NCBI RefSeq assembly: GCF_000002995.4
Contig: NW_025062479.1
Coordinates: forward strand, 13,159,721 to 13,223,720
Source of the DNA: Brugia malayi
Lineage: Eukaryota > Nematoda > Chromadorea > Rhabditida > Onchocercidae
Length of the DNA: 64,000 nt
Reading direction: 5' to 3'
This document shows positions 55,701 through 64,000 of the stretch, piece after piece; within the stretch, counting starts at the first letter, position 1; each line of letters begins with the position of its first letter. The translations under genes were made by a program, and so were the position numbers. The notes beneath the pieces are model-generated. The model did no database searches. It was not told where the DNA came from and saw only the letters and a list, made by a program, of their open reading frames with translations.

Positions 55701-58700
55701 TTGTTAATCACCTTATTGCAGGTAGTTTTTGTGCTTTTTAAAAAACTAATGTAGTTATTTTGGCATTTAAATTCTTCACTTTTCAATACTTCTTATACTT
55801 CAACACTTACTTTTTAGTTATTGTTGCTATTATTTTATAACTTATTCTTATGTTATATGCATATGAATAAGTTATAAAATATGTTCCTTATTTCTTCAAA
55901 TCAAAGTTTTTCGTGGTAAAATTAACATCATTTTTCAGGGTCCTGTCGACGTTGGTATAAATTTGGTAACAAATGATCGGGTCACAGCGCTGATGCTCGA
56001 AATGGCCAGTAGTAATGATAGTTTACAGCAAAGTACGGCAGCTGAGTTAATTGTTCATACTGTTAGCAAACATGAACGAGCAACGACCATTTTGAAGGTT
56101 TAATTCATATTCTTCGACTAAAATCAGGAAAACTGGATAAAGAGGCATCACTGCAGATATGTATTATCATTTGGCGCTTCAAGATATTTTAAGAGATACC
56201 ACCATATTTTTTGAAATGAAATAGAGGAAAAATTATTTTAAAAAAAAGCAATAATTATTTAATATCAATTTTCAGTTCGGTATCCCAGTTTTACGGAAGT
56301 TGTACGATTCAAAGGATGATATGGTAAAAGTAAGAGCTTTAGTGGGTTTATGCAAGTGCGCCTCAGCTGGAGGTGACGATACAGCTAAACAAACAATGCA
56401 AGAGGGTAGCGCATTGAAACTTGCTCAAACATGCAAGAAATTTCTATTGGATGTTAATCGTTATTCGGTAGAAGTACGAAGGTGAGAAGAAAATTTAGTT
56501 TGAAATCTTTTGTAAACATAATGAGAATAATCAGGGAAAATCTTTTCTGATTCTATGGCAGCTAATAAAAATTTCTAATGTAATACTGTATAAAAATGTT
56601 AAAGACGAAAAATATTTGTAAAAACATCATCATGATTTTTATAAATTGTTTTAGATTTGCATGTGAAGGGTTGTCATATTTGACACTGGATGCTGATGTA
56701 AAAGAATGGGTTGCTGAAGATCCTTTACTTCTTCAGGCATTACTTTCTCTTTCAAAAGTACGAGTTTTGTGTTACAGAGTTATAAAAAAGATGTGATTGT
56801 CTAATGGAAATGAATTTTCTCAGCTAGATGTAATGGAAACTTTTTAATGATATTTGAGAATTATTTTAAGCATTTTGCAAATATTTACAGCAATCACTGC
56901 ATTTGTATCTTAATTGCAGTGTTTTTTTTTTGTTTATTCCAGAGTGCCGGTTCTCTTTGTGTTTATGCTTTGGCTAGTATTTATGTGAATTTGACGAATT
57001 CTTACGATAAACCAAAAATTGATGAAGAACTTGTTAAGCTTGCACAGGTCAGATAATCCTATGGAATTTAATTTCATCTGGTTTTCTTAAAATATTAGTG
57101 GGGACATGCTGATCTTATGGACATTAAGTTCTTAATTGACGAAATTGGTTACAGTAACAATTTCTTTTTTATTATTAATAATGTATTATAGTATTGTTCA
57201 TAATTCATTTAAGAATTGGTTTTTTTTTTTAATGAGACTTATACGAATTATGGTTCCTTAATTTCCAGTGTTTAAAAAAGTAAACAATAAATTTGTTTCT
57301 GTCAAAAAAAAAAAAAAAAAAAAAAAGAACTTTTACAAAGAGATGAAAAATAGACTGCGTCAACTGAAATGAACAAACAGACGAAAATAACCAAATAAAA
57401 TAAAATTTCAGTTTGCTAAACATCATGTTCCGGAAACTCATCCAAAGGATACGGATGATTATGTGGAGCGTCGAGTTCGTTTACTTGTAGCTGACGGGGC
57501 TACAACGGCATGTTTAGCGATTTCGAAAACTGAAAGTAGAAATGCGTTAGAATTATTAGCTCGTGCTATGTTGGCTTTCACGGAATTTTCGGATTTACGA
57601 GGACAAATTCTCAGTGAAGGTGGTGCTAAGGTAATTTTACTGGCGATATTTCTTTTATTTTCTCTAAATTTTGATATAGTAATTTTTTAGTTGAATGAAA
57701 ATACTTGTGTCTAAAGTTCCTCCACTTTCTTATTCTCTCATTTTCTATTTACTTATTTTAGCTTTTCCTCTGTTGGTCAACTTCTAAAACTGAAAATTGT
57801 AATTATTTGTATGTCTGATTTTATTTCAGCTTTGCCTATTTCTAACAAAAAATGCAACATCAGAGGGTAAAATCAAAGCAGCACATGCAATAGCAAGGCT
57901 CGGATCACAGGTTACCATTTATTTTTGACTTTTAGTACTTTATAGGTTGCAATAAAAAAAAAAAAAAAAAAAAAAACTTTGCAAAGAATATTTACATTTT
58001 CAGGTTGATCCCTCAGTAGCTTTCCCTGGACAACGAGCATATGAAGTAATACGACCTTTGATTGGACTACTGCATCCTGATATTGATGGAAGGTCAAACT
58101 ATGATGCACTATTAACCTTAACAAACCTGGTAGCTTAATTTTCAATAATGATTGAATCAAATAGATTTAACTATGGTGCAAGCCATATTTGTTATACAGT
58201 TGGGTCACCGTAAAAAAAAAAATAGGCTGATATTATTACGTAATCATGCACTCTAACTTAATAAGTACAACAACTCTTCGATTACTTCTAGTTGGTTCAT
58301 TGAATATTTAGTTGCTAACAAAATGTTTTTTTTTTCCTAAAGACTCAATTATTATAGGAATTGCTGTATCTCTGCAAAATTACTGATGTTAAAACTGTGT
58401 ATAAAAATTTTTTGTCCATCAAGTTTAAGCTTGGCTAAATCAAATTCAGTCAGTATTTATTTATTTATTTTTGAATTCAATTTTTTGTTTGGATAATAAC
58501 CTGTCGTTATTTTTCATCTCTTTATAGCTTAATCTTATTAATCAATCGTAGGCAAGCATGAGTGATTCGGTTCGCCGTCGAATGATCAAAGAACGAGTCA
58601 TATCGAAAGCAGAAGAGTATTGGTTTATGACAGATCATGCGCTACTTCGTGCAGCAGCCGCTGAATTATTCCTTAATTTATTGTTTTGCGATGATTTTTT

Positions 58701-59723
58701 CAAAGAAATTGTTCGGGTTCGTCTTTTTTTTTTAACCGTAATTTAATGGTTATTCAATCTCTGTATAAGATGCAATATTTCAGGATATTAATAACTAATC
58801 AAATCCGTTCCTCTTTTCTCTACGCTTCTTGTTTCCAGAGTGTAAAAGAATTGTTAACAATTTGTTTAGTAAACTTAATCTCTTATTATGGATGATATTG
58901 TAAGCTGTTTGTCTCTAATGGTAATGAAATTGAGATTTTTAGAAAACTTAAACTCCATGAAAATTTTCAATTATAGAATTTGAAATCATTTTGTAAGTGA
59001 ACTTGTAGTGTTTTAGACTGGTACCGATAAATTGAAATTGTGGGTGTTATACAGTACAGAAGATGATGAACGTTTGGCACTTGCATCATCGGCCGGCTTT
59101 GCAATTTTAACAGAAAGTGAAGAAGCGTGTAAGCGAATTATCGATGAGATGAAGAGTTGGCCTGAAATTTTGAAGGATATTTGCATGTCTGGAAACATTG
59201 AAATTCAACGCCGTGGTTTAATTGGTATTGCAAATATGGTGCAATCGTCGGAAAAAGTTGCTTGTGAAATTGTTGCCGTAAGTTTTGAGATATTTTTGAA
59301 CTATTTATTAGAATTTTGACTGTTTGGTTAAATGCTTGAACCTTTGCTGACTTTCTCGAATCATCTTTATATAATCTTCTTTTTTTTTTCCTAATAATAA
59401 CTCAATCATTACACCGTTATAAAATATATAGAGTCAGTTTTTTGTAAGAGTTGAATATGGAATTCAATTTAAGTTGAAATTTACACTGATATAACTTGCA
59501 AATTAAATTAATTTGATGCTGATAAAAAGTTGTTGTTGCTTTGTAGAGTGAGATCTTTCGTGTACTGATTGCGATAACAAAATTGAAAAATAAAGATCGT
59601 GAGCCAGCACAGAAAGAAGCACGCCGAGCTTTAGATGCAGCCATAAAATGGGGTATTATTCGGCCAACAGATCGTGAAATTTATGAGCGAAATACTGGCA
59701 TTTCTACAGTATCTGGAGAATAA
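52761..59723 (+). CDS. unc-45: UNC-45 myosin chaperone (TPR-UCS co-chaperone of HSP-90)
   Basis: Eighteen exons join in frame to 946 residues, the usual family length: 52761-52974, 53156-53285, 53614-53746, 53953-54129, 54383-54554, 54693-54863, 55231-55399, 55649-55721, 55939-56097, 56276-56481, 56655-56757, 56943-57047, 57412-57630, 57830-57910, 58004-58129, 58552-58716, 59017-59277, 59547-59723. The N-terminal TPR domain (about 7-115) has all five carboxylate-clamp residues for HSP-90's MEEVD tail: K13, N17, N51, K81, R85. Armadillo-type helices fill the centre (e.g. GLPRGWSWRFVEDRGLLKL). The UCS domain (about 520-946) has FPGQRAYEVIRPL, HPDIDGRSNYDALLTLTNLA and EYWF. The protein folds myosin heads and is needed for thick filaments and cytokinesis (family knowledge). 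Junctions 2/3 and 3/4 are least certain: exon 2 uses a weak donor (GGCA/GTTATT), and exon 3 has alternative acceptors three bases apart. No truncation is seen. Confidence 0.96.
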
Positions 59724-59724
59724 A
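59719..59724 (+). other. AATAAA motif overlapping the unc-45 stop codon
   Basis: The final GAA TAA A of unc-45 spells AATAAA across the stop. Another AATAAA lies near 60213, more typical of a 3' UTR signal. Whether either is used cannot be told from sequence. Confidence 0.5.
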
Positions 59725-61279
59725 TTCTATTCAAAATTATTCTTTTGTGAAATACATAATTTGTAGGTACATATTTATATTTATTATTATATTCATGTTA
59801 TCCAAGACATTAGGGATATTAAATGTTTGGTATGAACGATTAAAGTTATGTTTTGATGCAACATTTTTAAATTATCTTTAAAAAAATGAATTTTTATTTT
59901 CTCACTTTTTTTTTTCGATTTTCCCAATTAATAGTTAATTTAACAAGCTCTCGATTTTGCCCAATTTCAATAAGTATTTCTTACGATTTGATTTATCTAT
60001 TCTTGACTGATATGAATTAAAATAATTTCGGTTTTTTAAACTTTTAACTGTATAGGAGATTTTTTTTTTTATTGTAATTGTTAAATTATTCACCTTTGCA
60101 TATATTAGCCTTTATTTGGTACCTTTACATAATACTAATTTTTGTTTGATAAAAATTTGACGATGTGCAAACTCTGTTACCAACCTTTCTTACAAAATGA
60201 TACCTAAAGTTTAAATAAATCAGTTAGTACATTTACAAGAACTTCTAAAGAATTACAAAAATATAGAATAAGTTAAAATTGTACAAATTTGCAAAACGAT
60301 AATGCTTGGAATATATTTTACAATATCAAATTTATGAAAATCGTAAATATCCATTGAATTCTATTCGTTCACACCTGTACCATTTGTCCCCTTACTGAAT
60401 TTTCTGACCAATATTCCAATTTATTCCCATACCTAAGCGTATCTACCCGGTTTTTTTTGTTTATCGATTTTTTTTTTTGTTTTTTTGATCGATTTTTCAA
60501 TGCAATGAGTCTTCCCCACATCTTCACGTCTCACGCCATCGATTCGCGTTTCCTACAAGATATTAATGAAAGTAAAAACAATTTGCAAATAAAAGATAAT
60601 CCTTTCTTTTTATTTGTCCTTTTTTTCGAAATTTTAATCCAAATTCTCCATAATAACAATATTTTTTTTGTTCGTAGCACAATAATGAAAGGATCATCCA
60701 CACATTTACAAAAAAAAAAAGGAATTTAAACAAAAATTAAATGAAAAATAGATTTCAATAATGGAAAAACTATCAATAACACTGGAATATTTTGCCATTT
60801 TTGATACCAAACCTACTCATCAATTAACCTATATCCTGAATATGTACTTTCAGTGTTTCCATTTCAATGAATGAAACCAGTTTTCCGGTAGAAGAAGTGC
60901 TCATGTTTAAATGCGAATATTTAGCGCTGTTAGTGAGAATCATTCTTTTTTTTTGTTTTCAGTTGTGAAATTATTGTTTGTCTTTAATAATATTTAACAA
61001 TATTAAATAATTGAATTACTGGCATTTCAAATTTTGTATTCCACTAAAATTTGTTTTATAAAATTTAATTTGATTGAAAAATGATTCATTAGAAAATTTA
61101 AATCGTAATTTGATCATTATGGATCGATTAAACAGATCGATTGATCGGGAATAGAAAGTGTTGTAGTCGATAGCAGTGATTATCAAGAAACTTCGTTTAA
61201 AATCTTGTCAAAATCAATTTATTTTATTCATTTCAGGAACAATCTTCTGAAATTTCCATTTTGAAATTAAATTTTTCAG
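59725..61279. other. Intergenic region after unc-45
   Basis: AT-rich, with T-runs. The only exon-like element is a short candidate at 60854-60932 (acceptor TACTTTCAG, ATG at 60867, 22 codons, donor GTGAGA), which could be a 5' exon of the next gene. Confidence 0.5.
61272..61279 (+). promoter_or_regulatory. Putative spliced-leader acceptor
   Basis: AATTTTTCAG ends at 61279, 11 bases before ATG 61291. A second acceptor, CATTTCAG, ends at 61236 and would keep the same frame if an upstream coding exon were joined. Confidence 0.5.
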
Positions 61280-61290
61280 CAATTTGCAAA

Positions 61291-62137
61291 ATGGCATGTA
61301 AATATCTCAATCGATTTTACTTCTTCGTTTTATTTCTTCTGATGATAATGCTAGTAGAAACATGTGATATTGAAATTCGATTAAAATCTGATACTGAAAA
61401 ACCCTTTCAATTTCATTTTTCGGTGGAGTCGATAAAATATTGGAGTGATCTAATTATTGTAGCAGGAAAAACTGCTAGGAAATTGGATGGTTCATTAAGT
61501 AATTATCATATTTTCCATGTTAGCTTTTTATATTTCTCATTTTATTAGTCAATTACTAATAAGCAAGAAATAAGAAAAAAGGCAAAAAAAGTGAAGGTAT
61601 TTGAGATTTCTAATAATTGCATATAGCTAATTTTATATAGATTTATGAAAAAATAAAATAACCAATCATAATTAGTAGTATTGTAATATACTTCAAATTG
61701 ATATTGAAAAGAGAAAAAATGAAAAGATTTAGGAGGATTAAAGTTAAAATTACTCATCTAATAATAGGAATATTACTACATAGAATAAAAAAATTGGAAT
61801 TTTATGACTAATTTGTCAATAAAATATGATAATCTCTTCTCTTTTTGTTGTTTATTGTTGATGATAAAATTTTTTAAAAGGACAAAAAATTATATAGTTT
61901 CAGGTGAAAGGTTCACAATGTGATGAGAAGAATTGGCATTTCTATGTATGGGAATTGGTGGAAGGAAGTAATCTTTCATCACCGATATGGAAAATTACCG
62001 ATCATAAGAAATTTAAAATAGAAAGTCTATCACTTGAATTGTTTAAATTGCAACCACATGTTTATATTACTGTAAAGGATGATTTGAAAATGTCAATTGG
62101 ACCAATGTTTGGTGTTTTATGGTGTCAACATTGTTAA
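61291..62137 (+). CDS. Small secreted or membrane-anchored protein, unknown family
   Basis: Two exons (61291-61518 and 61904-62137, stop TAA) give 153 residues. The ATG lies 11 bases after a TTTTTCAG acceptor (61279), typical of a trans-spliced start. Residues about 9-24 (FYFFVLFLLMIMLVET) form a signal peptide, with probable cleavage near C25/D26. The mature part has four cysteines (25, 82, 150, 153), a sequon N99-L-S, and alternating hydrophobic and polar residues suggesting a beta-rich fold (WHFYVWELVEG, HVYITVKDDLKMSIGP, VLWCQHC at the end). The exon 1 donor is the least sure: CAT/GTTAGC (61518) keeps the frame, whereas the nearer TTAA/GTAATT (61498) does not join in frame. The frame is also open upstream to the TTTCAG at 61236, so a longer N-terminus from exon 60867-60932 is possible. 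No family is recognised. Confidence 0.72.
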
Positions 62138-63663
62138 ATTTAATTATGAATTAATTTTTTACAATAATTTTAAAGAAAAAGAAAAGAAGAAAAATAAAGA
62201 AATGATATATTTAAGACAGTTTTTGAATGCAAACAATAAATTAAATTTTAATCAGTCATACTGTGACAAATTTTTGGATGAAAAACAAAACAAAGCAAAA
62301 AGAACAATGCTATTCAATAATATAAATGAATGATAACTTTTATAGACATATGATTAAAATTAAAATTTTCACAAATTTATAAATATAAAAATATTCTGTT
62401 CAAATATTAAAAATTAAGGAAAAAGACTTCTTAATACTGATTTTTTCTTAGTAAAATACATCCTGAAAATTGGATAAAATATATCATTCATGATATCTTA
62501 AATATTGCTACATAAATTAAACAAAACAAAAAAAAAAAAAATGTTGAATGTGATTCGCATATTACTGATAAGTGATATGTAATGTGATTGTATGATTAAT
62601 ATAATATGATGATATATTATAAAACAGTAATGATTACTGATAATTTAATATGATAATTTAATTAGAGTTCATATAAGTCATATATTATCAATAATTGTAA
62701 AGTATGTAAATTATTGAATTTATATTCTTTAAATTTTAGGATTAAATATAACATAATATATAACACTTATTGTATTACTTGATGATGCAATACTATAAGT
62801 GAAAGAAAAAATTAATTAATTAAAGTCAAGGGAAAGAAAAAATGATTAATATAAGTTGTTAACCAGTATTTTTTAGGTAAAATTCCGGCAAGTCATAACA
62901 TCCAACTTAATCATATTATTCGGAAAGTAAATTTTCTTCTAATCAAAATTAAATTTTTTGTACTAAAAAAATCTACGCATATTTACTTTTCATAAGATAT
63001 ATAAGTGGTCACAATAATGTATCTTTTAATTATTTTCAAAAATACTACTTTAAGGTTTGAAAAAAATTTCGTACTGAAAAACATATTTGGAATAATAGAG
63101 CATTTGATTGTAAAAGAAAAATGAATATTTATAGCTGTGATTTCTGGATCAGATGGAAATTTCTAGTTAAAATGAGATACATTTTACACTCTCTTTTGAC
63201 AAACTTTTTTTCTGTGAAAACTTTTAATAGTGGATAAATTTTTAAGGTATAACAATCATCTCATCTATTTTTAATCAAATTATTTGATTATAATGATTAT
63301 TCGGTATTATTTCATTATTTAATAATTAAATAATCACTGTAATATTCGAATTAATATGATTGAATTAATATTATTGTTCTTAAATATATTCTTTATTCAA
63401 TTTACACAATCATAATCTTATTGTAGTATTTTCTTGATATGTACTGATAAGTGATATGTAATATGATTGTATTCTGCAATTCTGTAGATATTTAAAGTAA
63501 TTTATTCAATAATAGATGGTATTTACAAATAATTGTGAGAAGTTATACTTGTTAGAAAACATAGAAATAGATTATACTTAAACATTTGCATTGCATTTTC
63601 AATTAGTAATTTGAGAGATATGACTTTAAATCTTTCTTTTAATTTAGTTTTTAAATTCATAGA
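62138..63663. other. Intergenic AT-rich region
   Basis: This is the convergent spacer between the + gene ending at 62137 and the - gene ending at 63813. No exon is seen. A motif GTACTGATAAGTGATATGTAAT occurs near 62562 and 63440 in closely similar form, a short dispersed duplication. Confidence 0.5.
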
Positions 63664-63669
63664 TTTATT
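63664..63669 (-). terminator. Candidate polyadenylation signal AATAAA
   Basis: AATAAA on the minus strand, about 145 bases downstream of the stop codon of the partial gene at the window edge. Confidence 0.35.
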
Positions 63670-63812
63670 CAAATATTTTAATTTAGTGATTTGAAAAAAA
63701 TCTTAGTGCATAATTTTTTAAAAAATTTTTTTTGAAGCTCGAATAATATATTTTAGCTGAATAGATTATGTACAGAGATGATAAATTATCAGATAAGATT
63801 CAAAATGTGTTA

Positions 63813-64000
63813 TCATATATTAGGTACATCGTGTTCATCAATTTGAAATAAATATCGTTCCAAGTCTTCCGAATCGTCTTTGAACGATGTGCTTTTCAAT
63901 ATCGGAAATGTATCATTCTCGACCGTATTATGTTCCGTAATAAAAAAATCGATCAAATTTGTTTCATCAAATGTTGATGTTTGATTTGTAAATTTACTCT
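63813..64000 (-). CDS. C-terminal end of an unidentified protein (gene runs off the window)
   Basis: The minus strand is open from the window edge to TGA (63815-63813), 62 codons with GC-richer, coding-like usage unlike the flanks. It reads KFTNQTSTFDETNLIDFF, then TFPILKSTSFKDDSEDLERY, then LFQIDEHDVPNI. It is an acidic, Ser/Thr-rich C-terminal tail without a membrane segment or cysteines. No splice acceptor is needed inside the visible part, so this is probably all or part of the last exon. No family is recognised. It is convergent with the small-protein gene ending at 62137. Confidence 0.65.
   Translation of the reverse strand, partial: SKFTNQTSTFDETNLIDFFITEHNTVENDTFPILKSTSFKDDSEDLERYLFQIDEHDVPNI

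Overview
The window looks like nuclear DNA of a nematode, most likely a spirurid/filarial-type worm. It is very AT-rich, with long homopolymers and microsatellites. The two recognisable genes are a syndecan and a single myosin chaperone of the UNC-45 type, both split into many exons with TTTCAG-like 3' splice sites. Several start codons lie 10-80 bases after an unpaired splice acceptor, as expected for spliced-leader trans-splicing. The species cannot be fixed from the sequence. Exon joins were made by hand from reading frame, splice signals and family knowledge, not from transcripts.

Layout. 1-22.6 kb is gene-poor. It holds microsatellites, purine tracts and, on the minus strand, the probable 3' end of an unidentified membrane protein (5.2-7.7 kb). 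A giant ATT array fills 21.57-22.27 kb. A well-supported five-exon minus-strand gene (22.73-26.13 kb, possibly starting at 29.64 kb) encodes a single-pass membrane protein with eight cysteines outside the membrane, of no family I recognise. 26.1-39.7 kb is mostly intergenic, with one candidate minus-strand exon at 30.2-30.5 kb and GC-richer islands beside TG/CA repeats. Syndecan (sdn-1 type, + strand) occupies 39.82-46.83 kb. A 1.15-kb AAT array lies at 48.77-49.92 kb. unc-45 (+ strand, 18 exons, 946 residues) occupies 52.76-59.72 kb. A two-exon small secreted or membrane-anchored protein gene (+) lies at 61.29-62.14 kb. The window ends inside the last exon of a minus-strand gene (63.81 kb to the edge).

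How the genes relate. They do not form a pathway. Syndecan is a heparan-sulfate cell-surface proteoglycan, and UNC-45 is the HSP-90-linked myosin chaperone of muscle and cytokinesis. Neither spacing nor orientation argues for operons: intergenic gaps are kilobases long. The most novel content is three unrecognised proteins: the cysteine-rich membrane protein at 22.7-26.1 kb, the membrane protein at 5.2-7.7 kb and the small protein at 61.3 kb.
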